Part shown: positions 1-9,766 of the stretch, piece after piece
How positions within the stretch are numbered: position 1 is the stretch's first letter
Layout: every line of letters starts with the position of its first letter
From: Saccharomycopsis fibuligera x Saccharomycopsis cf. fibuligera
Lineage: Eukaryota; Ascomycota; Saccharomycetes; Ascoideales; Saccharomycopsidaceae
Reading direction: 5' to 3'
DNA: 64,000 nucleotides
NCBI GenBank assembly: GCA_001936135.1
Contig: CP012818.1
Coordinates: 2,581,873 to 2,645,872, forward strand
The notes under the pieces: model-generated
Databases searched by the model: none
The model's input: only the letters and a program-made list of their open reading frames with translations
What the model was told of the DNA's origin: nothing
Made by a program: the position numbers and the translations under genes

Positions 1-3000
1 TCGGTTATCTGCAGAATTGGAACTATGCACAGAATTACTATCAATGTTTCCCTGTTTTGGTGTGGACAATGTTGTATTTGAAGCTGTTTGTTGAATGCTA
101 GAGTTATTGTTGGTAGTGGTACCACCAACTTGGCTACTAGAGTTTCTGGTAATCAAAGAATTATTTTGCAACTTGTTTTGAACATTGGCTTTGAAATAAT
201 TAAAGCCTTCAATAAAATTATTCTTATTGTAATTCTTTTCAAACTCTTCTTGTTGATTAGCGAAATTACCACTCATGGCAAAATGCAATGGATCAAAAAT
301 GTAAAAAATTTCATTATCTGTAAATCTATCAAAGGTCTTGTAATTCGCAGTATAAATCCATTCCTCAATAAATTTGATGTTAAAATTGTTGATATTATCA
401 AGATCGACACCAGGAACCAACATTGATTGGTTGACAACAATGTTTCTTTGCGGGGATTTGTTTTGATTCTTATTAGGAAAAGTAGCTTTGTAGCCCAATT
501 TGTTCAAGAATTTGTCGTATTTCACAGATGAAAGCAATCCGAGCAAGTAATCTTCAAAACTTAATCTTATATAATCTTCTGAACCATTGAAGCTCGTTTC
601 TGCTTCTTCAATTTGACCATCTGTAGCTTGAGGACCATTATAATAGAAATGGTCAACATTTTTGATCACCAAATCAATAAATTTCTTATCATGTGAACTC
701 AAGGACAAAACCGGCGCCAATTCTTTATTGACGAATTCAATATTGCAATTATCTAAGTTAATTAATATATCGCAATATTTTTCTTTTTGTCCTAGCAAAA
801 GGTCATTTGAGGTACCAATAATATAGTGTTTAATTTTGTCTTTTTTGGTAATATCATCAAGCTGCTGTAATGGTGTGTAAGGGTTAAATATTCCGTCAAA
901 TCCAAAAATTTGAAGTGGAAGGCCCAAAAAAGTTAGCAAAGAATATCTATTGGATGTTTTCAAGTTGAGGGATTTCAGTAAATTGAACTCATTAAAGTTT
1001 AAGTATGGAGAGCCGCAATCATTCAAATTGGTAATCAAGTTTGGAATAAGAGTGATCAAAGACAACTGAACATTGCACAATTTTTCAATATTTTTACTAA
1101 AAAATAATATCTTTTTCTCCAAAATAATGGACTTGAATATAACCAAGGCATTTCTTCTAAAACTATGGATAAAATCTTTCAATGATAATCCAACATAAAA
1201 ATCATTCTCTCTAAGAATGCTATTTATACCTCCGTTGAAATTGTTGGATAACTTTTCAGATTCTTGTAATTGTTGCTGTTGCTTAACAAGTTCTTTATCT
1301 GGCGAGTATAAACTTACCAAGTTATTATATAAGATTCTTAAAATAGATTTATCAGTAAAATCTTTCTGTAAAAATAATGATTTTGTGATTATGCTCAATT
1401 TTTCTTTCAATTGACCAAAAATTGGTTGACGAGCGATGATGACAATGGATTTTTGCACAGAAGTTCTAGTAACATTCGAACTTTTTTCGACCAATTCTTC
1501 GGTAGCAATTTGACGGATACAAGATATAGCCCATAGTGTAGTAACATTCTCATTAAAACTAACCAAATCTTTTTCTAGTGGGCTTGCAAATTGTTGCTCC
1601 CTTATATGTTTGTCCATTTCGGCACTAGTTATTCGAGTATTTGCATCATAGCTCTCTAAGCTTTTATAGCTTCCAATATCACATATATTGTTTAGCGTGC
1701 TTCCATTACTTTCATCAAGCAAGATATTAAAATTAGAAAACGTTTCTTCAAATTCATGAGAACCATCGGGAAGAGCTTGAAATGGTAATATTGGCCATTT
1801 TTTCCCCAATTGTTCAATAGCTTCAGGTGATTCGTTTAAATCAATTGCACCGTTCTCATCAATCCAGTATTCGATTTCTGGTCCTCGAGCGTGATTGAAA
1901 TCACACAAACAAACAGCATATATGACACTTTTGGAAGCATCAAACTTAGGTGTATTATGGAACTTAGTTTTGTTGACTGGATGAAATGGTAACGGTAAAT
2001 CATTCAAAACCACGGATTTGGGACCTCTGGAGTGATATATTTTTTTAATTTCTTCAGTTCTGCGTTCTCTAGTAGTTGGAGATATTGGAGATCCTAATGA
2101 TGGGGAGTAAGTGGCGGCTGTAGGTGAGTTTCTTGACAGAAAACGTTTTTGTTGGATGCTTTGCAGGATGCTTTGTGGTCTTGGGCTTGATTTGTCATGG
2201 TGAGAATCCGTAGATGAAAGGGATGGGGATCCATCCAAGACAGGGGAGTTGCCAACTAAAGACGAGGCTCTCCTGCTGCCACTACTAATGCTCCTAGGTT
2301 TGCCAAATTTAGGTGAAAAAAAAGGCACTGACTGGGGAGATTGAGTTTGAATAAATGGTTTTAATTTTGGTGAGGGTGCTTTAACTTTGTTGTCTTTGTG
2401 TTCTTGTTTGTTGTTGAATCTACTAATTATGCTATTAACTCGAGTAGCCTTTGATGTTTGTGAAGCAGGAGTATCTGTATCCATTTTTTCTATGCCTGTT
2501 GTGCTTATTGAGGTTTCACCTTTTTCTGAAAGCTGGGAAGTAGATTCCCAAGGGTTTTCTGTGATTGGTTCAGATTCTGGCAAAACACTGGCTGAAAAAT
2601 CTGAATTGTTTACTAAAGGTTCTGCAAATGGATTAACTTCTAAAGTTTCGTCTATGTCTTTAAGAACGGTTGGCTCTTTGGATATTGGGATATCAACTTC
2701 TTTTGGTATTTCAACAGTATCTGAAGTAGACATTACTTGATTGTTTTCTTTGTCAAAGTCATCAGAGCTCTCCTCTTTCATACTGCTTGTCTCTATTGGT
2801 TTTTTCTTAAAATTTTTGCCTTTAGTCGGTTCTGCTAAGCTAATTGGTTTGGGTTTTGGTTGTTCTGAAGCTGTTTGCTCTGATATAGCTGTTTCTGAGA
2901 TTGGTTTGTCTACGATTAGCTCTGGGTCCGCTTGTTCTGGTTTGATAGAATGCATATTTGTATCCTTAAGGTTGAGATCTTGCAAAGTAATCACATCCAG

Positions 3001-3936
3001 CTGCTTTGCTTCGGAGCCGATAGTTGATTTGGCAAGTTGATTGGTAACGGTATCAGTATGACTTTCACTTTGTGCTTGATCACAGATGACCACGCCAGTA
3101 CTTTCATTGGAAGCCACAGTAGTAGTTGCTTCATATGGATGGGATTGGCTGGTCTTATTTTGTTGTAAAGCTGATTCCTCAAAGACAAAGTCGTCTTCAT
3201 CGGCGCTATCATCCAAATGTCGTGCATCTTCTTTGTCATCTTCTTCTACCCGTATTTCGCTGTTGGGATATTGGTGATGCTGGCGTTGGAATGATTCTGG
3301 CAGATTTGATCTCTGACTGGGCTTCTGAGTACTTTTCAGGTCTTCAAAGACAAAATCTCCTTCGTCCATGCTATCTTCATCAACGTTATCATTGTCACTG
3401 CTGTGGTCTTGTACTTCATCAATATTGCTCTGATGATCATGCAGATTCGGATCGCTATTGTAATTAAGGTTCTTCTCAAGCGCTTCAGTTTCCTGCTGAG
3501 CACTTAAAGTGAAATCTTTGGGTTCTATTTGGTGAGAGCTAACTGGCTTTATGTCTTCCTTTGAATCGCGATCGCTGCCAGCATTACTAGAGATTTCGTT
3601 AGCGCTGCTATCAACGGCGACTAATTCTGATGCTGGCGACGAGGCTGAATCCAATATCGTTAGATCAGCGATGCTCTTATTCTGGAAATCGAGTTTTTTT
3701 GGAAGAATGTCCTTTCCTTTGTTTCCCGGTAAAGGTTCCAGTGACTGGTTTTCGAACATGTTCTTGAGATGGTTAATAGTGTTTCCTTTGGCGCTGTGAT
3801 CTGGGCCTTTCGTTTGAGAGTCAGACTCGCTGGTAGAGCTGATCTGGGAGTGATCGTTGTCAGGTTCTCGATAGCTCTGATCTTGCGCCTCAGAAGAAAC
3901 TCCAGCTGATTCTTTTGGAGGAACTTCAGTTGGCAT
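1..3936 (-). CDS. AVL9: Avl9-family exocytic transport protein, 3' end outside window
   Basis: The minus-strand frame is open from the ATG at 3936 to the first base of the window (1312 codons, no stop reached), so the C-terminus is missing. The Avl9/DENN-like hallmark I-Y-A-V-C-L-C-D-F-N-H-A-R-G-P-E, followed by E-Y-W-I, begins near residue 673 (about 1918-1870). Conserved helical sequence continues from there. In S. cerevisiae Avl9 acts in late Golgi-to-plasma-membrane secretion. The first ~660 residues are acidic, S/T/E-rich and presumably disordered; yeast Avl9 is only about 764 residues in total, so this extension is long. Two copies of an acidic-aromatic motif (D-E-G-D-F-V-F-E near residue 190, D-E-D-D-F-V-F-E near 247) lie inside it. 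CTG codons occur in the disordered part, where Leu and Ser are both tolerable. Family assignment is firm; the start is the first ATG of the open frame. Confidence 0.85.
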   Translation of the reverse strand, partial: MPTEVPPKESAGVSSEAQDQSYREPDNDHSQISSTSESDSQTKGPDHSAKGNTINHLKNMFENQSLEPLPGNKGKDILPKKLDFQNKSIADLTILDSASSPASELVAVDSSANEISSNAGSDRDSKEDIKPVSSHQIEPKDFTLSAQQETEALEKNLNYNSDPNLHDHQSNIDEVQDHSSDNDNVDEDSMDEGDFVFEDLKSTQKPSQRSNLPESFQRQHHQYPNSEIRVEEDDKEDARHLDDSADEDDFVFEESALQQNKTSQSHPYEATTTVASNESTGVVICDQAQSESHTDTVTNQLAKSTIGSEAKQLDVITLQDLNLKDTNMHSIKPEQADPELIVDKPISETAISEQTASEQPKPKPISLAEPTKGKNFKKKPIETSSMKEESSDDFDKENNQVMSTSDTVEIPKEVDIPISKEPTVLKDIDETLEVNPFAEPLVNNSDFSASVLPESEPITENPWESTSQLSEKGETSISTTGIEKMDTDTPASQTSKATRVNSIISRFNNKQEHKDNKVKAPSPKLKPFIQTQSPQSVPFFSPKFGKPRSISSGSRRASSLVGNSPVLDGSPSLSSTDSHHDKSSPRPQSILQSIQQKRFLSRNSPTAATYSPSLGSPISPTTRERRTEEIKKIYHSRGPKSVVLNDLPLPFHPVNKTKFHNTPKFDASKSVIYAVCLCDFNHARGPEIEYWIDENGAIDLNESPEAIEQLGKKWPILPFQALPDGSHEFEETFSNFNILLDESNGSTLNNICDIGSYKSLESYDANTRITSAEMDKHIREQQFASPLEKDLVSFNENVTTLWAISCIRQIATEELVEKSSNVTRTSVQKSIVIIARQPIFGQLKEKLSIITKSLFLQKDFTDKSILRILYNNLVSLYSPDKELVKQQQQLQESEKLSNNFNGGINSILRENDFYVGLSLKDFIHSFRRNALVIFKSIILEKKILFFSKNIEKLCNVQLSLITLIPNLITNLNDCGSPYLNFNEFNLLKSLNLKTSNRYSLLTFLGLPLQIFGFDGIFNPYTPLQQLDDITKKDKIKHYIIGTSNDLLLGQKEKYCDILINLDNCNIEFVNKELAPVLSLSSHDKKFIDLVIKNVDHFYYNGPQATDGQIEEAETSFNGSEDYIRLSFEDYLLGLLSSVKYDKFLNKLGYKATFPNKNQNKSPQRNIVVNQSMLVPGVDLDNINNFNIKFIEEWIYTANYKTFDRFTDNEIFYIFDPLHFAMSGNFANQQEEFEKNYNKNNFIEGFNYFKANVQNKLQNNSLITRNSSSQVGGTTTNNNSSIQQTASNTTLSTPKQGNIDSNSVHSSNSADNR

Positions 3937-4328
3937 TTGCGCTGGAAGTATGTTGGATATGTATTGAAGATTGTTTGTTTTGATGTGGTATGTGACCAGT
4001 GGCTTTGAAAGAGAAATCACCACATGAGCCTAAACTTTTTACTCAGGGCTTGTCGGCGCTTGCTGTACACAGATTTTTTTTTATTTTTTTTTATTTTTTT
4101 TATTTTGTTTTTTTGTTTTTTCTTCATAGTATGTGTGTGGCGGTGGTGTGGTTGGTGCATGTGTTACGGTCGGTGTGGCTGGTACGTACAATGTGTAAGC
4201 AAGAGAAACGAAGTAAAGCAGAAAGAATTAGTGTAGGTTTAGCTATAGGCTACAAAAGGCTATCCAAAGTGAGTAATTAGTAGAACAAATTGAGCAATTT
4301 AAGACGTCCCAGATAAGACCGGCAGTTC
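3937..4328. other. AVL9 upstream region with poly(dA:dT) tract
   Basis: No gene is visible. Runs of T broken by single A or G residues occupy about 4071-4125, 135-190 bp upstream of the AVL9 ATG. They form a poly(dA:dT) tract of the kind that excludes nucleosomes in yeast promoters. It is followed by a GT-rich stretch to about 4195. No clear TATA box was found. Confidence 0.4.
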
Positions 4329-4397
4329 TCAGTGTATATCTTGATAAGTGCAGTTGACGCAAAAGTAATGGTGACAATGTGGGCACTTGTCATACTA
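4329..4397 (-). pseudogene. zinc-binding microprotein fragment, C-terminal half only
   Basis: The minus strand reads C-P-H-C-H-H-Y-F-C-V-N-C at 4385-4350, an exact C-x2-C-x-H-x2-C-x2-C module, and ends at a TGA at 4331-4329. Two in-frame stops (TAA, TAG) lie just upstream, and no W-x-C-C-x-C half is found at the expected distance. Either this is a decayed copy of the family clustered in 4862-14390, or it is a second exon. The sequence before it contains ATTAAC and then TTTTAG, which resembles a branch site and 3' splice site, but I could not find a matching first exon. Confidence 0.45.
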
Positions 4398-4861
4398 AAA
4401 CTTTTAGAACATGTTAATGTTGGATGCAGTTTGATGTGGAAACAAGAGGAGATAGAGATATTGAAAATAATGGCGCAACTCCGTCTTTTAAGCTGTTCTG
4501 TTGTTCAAGTGACAAACCACAGAAGGATAAGGCATATAATGAAAGTACTAAACTTAAGGCTGGTGCTATTTTCACTCTAGGCGTTCTTGTACTTGGTGAC
4601 AGTAAATGACGAGCACTATGCCACTCACATCGTCTCATATCTGCAATCCTTTGGACCTTAAAATACGCAAAGGATTTAGATATAAAGCAAAAACCTGTGT
4701 ATTTGAGGGAGAAAAAAATAACTATAGCTATATAACAGTACTTGAAATACAAGCTGACCTGACTTAGCATTGAACCTGGTGTGTTTCATAGTCGCGTTGT
4801 TGCTTGTCAGAACCACTCTTTTCTTTGCAAAGCTGCGAGAGTGTCTAACTAGACATAGCTA

Positions 4862-5038
4862 TCAAAATCTACAACCAAGACAGCATAAATGCCCACAACA
4901 GGGGCATTGAGGCCTTACCCCATTAGATGTGTCCAAGAATCCAGAAGGGTTGATGGTTTGGCAATGGCAGCACACCCAGGGAACATAGTGAAGTAAAGGG
5001 GACCTTTTTGATGGTTTTGTATATTTTATTGATTTCAT
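4862..5038 (-). CDS. cysteine-rich zinc-binding microprotein, 58 aa
   Basis: A complete ATG-to-TGA frame of 58 codons plus stop. W21 opens the motif W-V-C-C-H-C, and the second half C-P-C-C-G-H-L-C-C-L-G-C ends two residues before the stop. The two halves give seven ordered Cys and one His, enough for two zinc sites; the first half resembles the W-x-C-x2-C start of RanBP2-type zinc fingers. The spacer between the halves is 18 residues, against 10 in most neighbouring copies. The N-terminal 20 residues are basic (K/R/S/T). Small proteins with this Cys/His order are, as I recall, common and uncharacterised in filamentous ascomycetes. Function unknown; nucleic-acid or protein binding is only a guess. 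Confidence 0.6.
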   Translation of the reverse strand: MKSIKYTKPSKRSPLLHYVPWVCCHCQTINPSGFLDTSNGVRPQCPCCGHLCCLGCRF

Positions 5039-6059
5039 TGTGCATGAATATTGGTGGTGCTGTTTTTTTTTTTTTTTTTAGTGTTTGATCTTGTGGCCGT
5101 CAAGATAAATCATCTTCACATAACGAAGAAGAAAGCAGTCTTTTGGACGGAAAACTGTGGAGTAGATTGTGCATTTAAATCACCGACAAAGGGAACATAG
5201 CAGAGAATGATATTTGTTTAGAGTTATGAAACAATAGCACAACAGTATGACGTTGACGCCAATTCTATGTGTAACTTTAAAATAATTCCAGGTATTGTGC
5301 TGTTGTGTGCGATAAAAAAATTGGATAGACATTGCCGAGCCATCGGAGTAACAAGAAAGAAAATTAACGGTGGAAGTTTGTTAGTGGAAAGAGTCATCGT
5401 TATCACAAACGTTGATACCCATATTCTTGTTTTTTTTTTGTTTTTCTGATTTTTGTAACCTTAATAGCAGAGCTGTTTGAGATAACTTGCACACTGTTAG
5501 CAGAAACTATGACGGCATATATTTTACTGGAGATACTCCTTCAACTGCTGACATTGGCAGCAAGCATAGTAAACAAGCACTTCTGTTTCCAAGGTCCCGA
5601 GTTTCAAGTCCTGCTTAATCCAAAATCAAAAAAAAAATAAAAAAATTGACAAATAATTTTGACTTGGGAAGATCATCGCTCGCACTTAATGCACAGAAAC
5701 TTCCGTCCCTGTGTGATCTAAAATTTTAGTTGAAACTACGGGAACAATTGGCTAATTTATACTCGCCAATCCAATCGCATAGCGGGCCCATGTGCAAGCA
5801 CTTTTGCGGTTTGTTAATAACTATTGTTTGCATGTTCCAATGGCCTGAGAAGTAAATTGTAACAGTCTACAAGAAAACGGGCAATTAGCGAGAAAAAAAG
5901 GAGCCATTGTAGTGTCGCTACTACAATCTCAAAAGAAACAAGAAACAAGAAAGTTTATATTATTCGATTAAAAAATTTCAAGAGAGCTGTGTTCTGCTGT
6001 GCGAATTCAAATATCACTTTGCAGTTTTCAAAAACCATCACATCCACCGGCCGTCTTCA
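5039..6059. other. gene-free spacer with one decayed microprotein copy
   Basis: Apart from the decayed copy at 5491-5568, I see no coding sequence. T-runs at about 5062-5078 and 5429-5438 and A-runs near 5628-5645 are the main low-complexity features. Confidence 0.4.
5491..5568 (-). pseudogene. decayed zinc-binding microprotein copy
   Basis: In one minus-strand frame the sequence reads Y-A-C-C-Q-C (5568-5551), then a TAA, then C-R-H-S-F-C, another TAA and Q-C ending at 5491. The order C-C-x-C ... C-x-H-x2-C-x2-C is preserved, but the leading Trp is Tyr, the first Cys of the second module is lost, and two stops interrupt the frame. It sits between two intact copies on the same strand, which supports descent from a tandem duplicate rather than chance. 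Confidence 0.5.
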
Positions 6060-6197
6060 TCATGGAATATTAATGTTGCAGATATCACACATAGAACATT
6101 TGAAGTGAGTGCAATATGGGCACATGTCGCGATGCAATTCCGTTCTGCGACTACATTGGCAACATAACCACTTGTCCGGGACCTTGCGTAACTCCAT
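6060..6197 (-). CDS. cysteine-rich zinc-binding microprotein, 45 aa
   Basis: The frame could extend upstream to about 6311, but the only ATG start is at 6197 and gives 45 residues. Motif: W-L-C-C-Q-C, exactly ten residues, then C-P-Y-C-T-H-F-K-C-S-M-C, with one further Cys three residues on. It is the archetype of the family in this region. A TATAAAAATA sequence lies about 20-30 bp upstream of the ATG, which would imply a very short leader if it works as a TATA box. Only the Cys/His/Trp frame is shared with the neighbours, so these are old or fast-evolving duplicates. No function is known to me. Confidence 0.65.
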   Translation of the reverse strand: MELRKVPDKWLCCQCSRRTELHRDMCPYCTHFKCSMCDICNINIP

Positions 6198-6870
6198 GGT
6201 AAATGTTGTTATTTTTATAGTTTTTTCAGCTTCGGAATACCTTTTGTTAAATTTTTGCTGGTGACGCCTGTGTTTTCTGTTAGCAATCACCGCAGTTTTT
6301 AAACGAATCACGTCCTCATTTTAGTGGAGATGAGATACCGAAGCACTCAGAGTGCGTATGTATTTTTAGGCTGTGCTTTTAGTCACACTCGTCAACGAGT
6401 CAGTCGAGGGTGGTAGTCAGAGTTAGGTATGTTGGCTTTCAGCTAATTTTTGCTTTGTTTAGTGCTTGGCCAAGCTGTGTATATTTCTTAAACTGCGGGA
6501 AAAAAAAAAATAAAAAAAATAAAAAATAGAAGGTAGGATACAAGTGTGGATGCAAACAAAGACTACTGCATGTCTAAGGAACTCCAAAGAGAGAAAGGGA
6601 AGCTCACAACGATGAGCAGATTTACCGAAAATTCATGGGGCTCCATCCTTGATTACTGATCTACAGGCCTTTAGACCGTGGCTTTTGCTCGCTAAAGCCT
6701 AAGCTTGCCTAGAAATGTTTCTCGAAGTCAAACCAGCTGGGGACTTCAGGTTATCAGAGTCGCCTACAGTATAAAAACAAATTGTGAAGACAGAGATTAG
6801 CCCAGGCATATGCAGCGTTTGTCACTAACAACATCTTCGATACTGTTGCCTGTATATGAAAAAACGTGCA

Positions 6871-6945
6871 ACAGCGATTACATCTGTTGTGACGTCAAAT
6901 TTCACGTAGGGATGCCTTGGTGTCGCGCGTTGAGCCACATCGGCA
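6871..6945 (-). pseudogene. decayed zinc-binding microprotein copy
   Basis: Reading the minus strand from 6945: C-R-C, then exactly ten codons, then R-E-I-stop-R-H-N-R-C-N-R-C ending at 6871. Relative to C-x2-C-x-H-x2-C-x2-C, the first Cys is CGT (one change from TGT) and the second is TGA (one change from TGT or TGC). His and the last two Cys are intact, and the ten-residue spacer is exact. A TTTTTTTTTCAG sequence directly precedes the fragment, so an exon boundary there is possible. Confidence 0.45.
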
Positions 6946-7291
6946 CTACTGAAAAAAAAAGTACAAAGAAAATAGAAAAAGGAAACGAAAATGAATCGTT
7001 GCGTGACTGAGTTGGCAGGCGAGACACATGTCTCTTTTGAAAATAACTCTGAATGTGTGCCCTTTAGTTTCCAAGGACTGAAAGAAATAACGCAAGCCTC
7101 GGCTGAATTTTTATGTCGATGTGTCTGGTCATACCGTGCACAACGCAAAGTAATGCAGGGAAGTTCTGAAGTTCTGAAACTGATTTGTCTTCTAAAGCGG
7201 GTTACCCGGCCACCAGACATGGTAGATGTAAGTTGATCAATCACAACATGGAGTGCCGGCTCTAATGTAGGCTTATGGACATTTGGAATGA

Positions 7292-7345
7292 AACGGCGCA
7301 AACGGCGCAAACGGCGCAAGCGGCGCAAGTGGCGCAAGCGGCACA
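7292..7345. repeat. 9-bp tandem repeat, six copies
   Basis: The unit is AACGGCGCA or AGCGGCGCA. Six contiguous copies are seen; the first three are identical and the last three each carry one or two changes. It is unusually G+C-rich for its surroundings. Because the unit is a multiple of three, it produces artificial L-R-R or A-Q-T periodicity in translated frames. Confidence 0.85.
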
Positions 7346-8523
7346 AAGAGAAATCAAATTGGTATACGAGAAAGCTCTGGTTTGTGTTGTCGGTGATTAT
7401 AGTACGCGCTTCCAGTGTCAGCTAAAGAATAAAGCTAATCAATGTTGGAGCGTCTTTCAGTTTTTAGTTCACTTTTGGGATGCGTCACTCTGCATGCTTG
7501 CAGACGCACTCGTGCTGCAGAGTGGGATCTGTTGCATCGGTCAACTTTGTGATATATCGCAAAGGTAGGGCACCGAGATAATATGTGTCAGAGTCTCCAC
7601 GGTGCCAGCGTACACACTGGGACCACATAAACTATTGTAGCTGCAGGAAAGGTCATATATAACATAGTAGTAGCGTATGAGGGGGCGGGCGTTGTGTTGA
7701 GCTTAATCAGGTTCGCTATTTTTAGAATAGTTCTCCTGCATCAGTTTTGAATGCGGTAGCAGTTATGTGCTATTACAGAAAAATCTTGTGCTTATGTAAC
7801 CCAAACCTCAACGGTGCAGCTCGTATCAGCAGCTTGTCCATGTCATGTGACAGACAAACTTGTGCCAAATGGTCACCTGGGGCATCGTTGCCCACGGCTG
7901 TCTATCCTTTGAACAGCTTCAATACTGGTCAATCTCAAAAGCACTTTCCCAAGATTACAAAACTCCCACGTCACGTACTTCAAATCCCGCCAAGAAAAGC
8001 AAAGCCTGCCAAGAACAGCAAAGCCAATACCAGGAAAAAATTTCACAATATAGGCTACCAGAATGTGAACCTCTTCCGCTCCTGTTAGCGTAGTTGTAGT
8101 ATTTCCTGTAGCAACAACCGATACACACTCTTATCTTATCACTAAGACAAGACTACGCTCGCAGCACAACCACGCAGCAATGACAGGTCGCTGGCTTGCA
8201 GCAGAATAACTACGAGGACTGAAAAAGATATTCATTTTGTGACTAAAACAGTACTCAGAAGATAGCTAATTTTGTTGAGGATGTACACTTGATACATAAG
8301 ACTTCAAGTGGTAATGCCGAGTTACCAAACCCCATCGAAGAGTCAGCTCGTCCAAAAAACAATCTTGCTGTGGAACCCACAACATACGTGTATATTGGCG
8401 CCGTGTTCTCTTATAATACTCTGCGGCCTTCAGCGCACGTTAAAAAAAATTCCATTTCAGGCTCCTAATCTTCGGGAATCTTGTGTTTAGCTATTGTTGG
8501 CAAGTTTGTGATCAGAGAACCAA

Positions 8524-8742
8524 CTACTTGTAGCACTTATCGCAGGTCTTATGCCCACAGGTGTGACATTTAGTGCACTTCTTGTACTCCCAGCCCCCAC
8601 AGTTGCAGCATAACCACTCGACTTGGAACAATTCGTCGCTTGTGAACATCGCCACGATACTCTTCTTGTTATTTGCTTGCTGTGGATTTATTGTATGAAA
8701 AAATCTTGAAGTAAAGCAGAAGTAAGAGGAATTATATTGCAT
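8524..8742 (-). CDS. cysteine-rich zinc-binding microprotein, 72 aa (or 41 aa)
   Basis: The ATG at 8742 gives 72 residues; an internal ATG at 8649 would give a 41-residue form closer in size to the neighbours. Motif near the C-terminus: W-L-C-C-N-C, ten residues, then C-H-T-C-G-H-K-T-C-D-K-C, two residues from the stop. One extra Cys lies in the spacer. The 31 residues before the internal Met are Phe/Asn-rich and match nothing I know, so I slightly favour the shorter product. Member of the same family as 6060-6197. Confidence 0.65.
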   Translation of the reverse strand: MQYNSSYFCFTSRFFHTINPQQANNKKSIVAMFTSDELFQVEWLCCNCGGWEYKKCTKCHTCGHKTCDKCYK

Positions 8743-9168
8743 GTATCGGTACTGGTTGAGACACTGGCGGGGTGCAAAACAATCTCATTTATGTGATTTG
8801 AGATAAATTTCAAACACTTTGAAATACTTCTGAAGCAGATAAACAAGAACTTTGAGCTTTAGTGGCACCCACGCTCTACTTTCGTCCTGCTTCTGCTTTA
8901 GAATAAAACATTTTAGGTGTCTTTGTGCTTATAAAGACAACACCTTTCCTAAAAAAGGCAAACAAGCTCACTTATCTGATCAAGATTGCAATTACGCAGA
9001 AAAGAGCAAAAGCGTTCCCGATAGGGAAATGATAGTGTATATTGCAGTACAAGATTTTTTTTTTTTTTATAAAAAAAAACAAACAAACAAACATTGAGCG
9101 AGACCATTATTTAAGGTTAGCGAGCTTTTCAGGAACCCGAGCTGTCCTAATGGATAAAGTAACTCATT
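8743..9168. other. spacer, no gene seen
   Basis: No motif-bearing frame was found. A T-run followed by A-rich CAAA repeats lies at about 9055-9094. Sequence around 9140-9175 vaguely recalls a tRNA D-arm but does not fold as a tRNA. Confidence 0.35.
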
Positions 9169-9204
9169 GCACTTTAAGCACATAGTGTTGCAGCAGCTGT
9201 AATA
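9169..9204 (-). pseudogene. decayed zinc-binding microprotein, second module only
   Basis: The minus strand reads Y-Y-S-C-C-N-T-M-C-L-K-C (9204-9169), followed by N-E-L-L. This fits C-x2-C-x-N-x2-C-x2-C with the first Cys changed to Tyr (TGT to TAT). The Asn in the His position is shared with the copies at 12639 and 14271, and the C-x2-C-[DN]-E-L-L ending matches the copy at 9560. The W-x-C-C-x-C half is not recognisable upstream, and a TGA interrupts the frame. Confidence 0.35.
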
Positions 9205-9559
9205 AGACCAGTTTAGCTTGCTGCTTTGAATTCATTCTGGATACCTTAAAATATCAGCCATATAAAATATTATAAAGGGAAGAAAAAAGAATACAGCCGG
9301 AATGATATCCATTATGAAAACGGGTAGGGTCTTGAAGAACAAGACGGGTGCTTTGTGTGGGGTGTCTACCGCTTGTTTTCATTCTCCCCCTTTCAAATGT
9401 TTTGCAAGACAGGATAAAGTAAAAAACAGGATTCTTTTTCTTTCTAAGCTAATATTCCTAACAAGCAAAAAATAAATGTTATTGAAAGTAGCCAATTTTT
9501 GAGACGAAAAGTCGCGACTGAGTCATGCCAGCCAGCCATTGTGAAGGCAATTGAAGAAT

Positions 9560-9766
9560 TTATGACCGATTCATATCAACAAGTACCTCCTTAGCAACTT
9601 CATCAATTTGTCTAAGAAGTTCATCACAGTAAGAACATCGTATATGGCAACATCCTTCTTCGTTGCATTCATCATAAAGATGATACTGTGGAGTTCGGCA
9701 TTGGCAGCACCACCACTCCAGGTCTGGAGTTGTCCTTGGTATGGCGTTCAAATCGTGACAGTCCAT
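9560..9766 (-). CDS. cysteine-rich zinc-binding microprotein, 68 aa
   Basis: Starts at the ATG at 9766. Motif: W-W-C-C-Q-C, ten residues, C, then two extra residues relative to the family, then C-C-H-I-R-C-S-Y-C. An acidic tail of about 22 residues follows (D-E-L-L-R-Q-I-D-E-V-A-K, predicted helical). Among the copies it has the longest C-terminal extension, which could be an interaction segment. The insertion in the second module is in frame, so the gene still looks functional. Confidence 0.65.
   Translation of the reverse strand: MDCHDLNAIPRTTPDLEWWCCQCRTPQYHLYDECNEEGCCHIRCSYCDELLRQIDEVAKEVLVDMNRS

Larger units (their letters stand above)
6198..8523. other. long gene-free stretch between microprotein copies
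   Basis: No conventional gene is visible in 2.3 kb. Frames up to about 130 codons from ATG exist on both strands but lack recognisable domains, start context or codon bias. The stretch holds a decayed microprotein copy (6871-6945) and a 9-bp tandem repeat (7292-7345). By eye, base composition is richer in G+C here than in 12.8-17.4 kb. Confidence 0.4.

Noticed and set aside
4424-4609. ATG frame of 61 codons on the plus strand
   Set aside because: Preceded closely by a stop, no homology or regulatory support; possibly a relic but not supportable.
5555-5625. tRNA-like T-arm and B-box-like sequence (GTTTCAAGTCC)
   Set aside because: No acceptor or anticodon stem can be formed and no T-run terminator follows closely.
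6870-6935. Plus-strand Y-I-C-C-D-V ... C-R-A-L-S-H as a possible plus-strand copy
   Set aside because: The minus strand of the same segment fits the family spacing better; both cannot be meaningful.
6825-7346. Minus-strand frame of up to 173 codons with L-R-R repeats
   Set aside because: Starts at TTG; the L-R-R periodicity comes from the 9-bp DNA repeat. The remainder has no recognisable feature and overlaps a decayed microprotein copy.
7275-7568. Plus-strand ATG frame of 97 codons with A-Q-T repeats
   Set aside because: Its first third is the 9-bp repeat; the rest shows no family, and codon use is not gene-like.
7981-8020. Minus-strand W-L-C-C-S-W resembling the first microprotein module
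   Set aside because: No second module at any plausible distance; the sequence is part of a local GGCTTTGCTxTTCTTGGC duplication.
8155-8190. Minus-strand W-L-C-C-E-R resembling the first module
   Set aside because: No C-x2-C-x-H-x2-C-x2-C follows; taken as chance.
9130-9200. D-arm-like TAATGGATAAAG sequence
   Set aside because: Does not fold into a tRNA; no B box.
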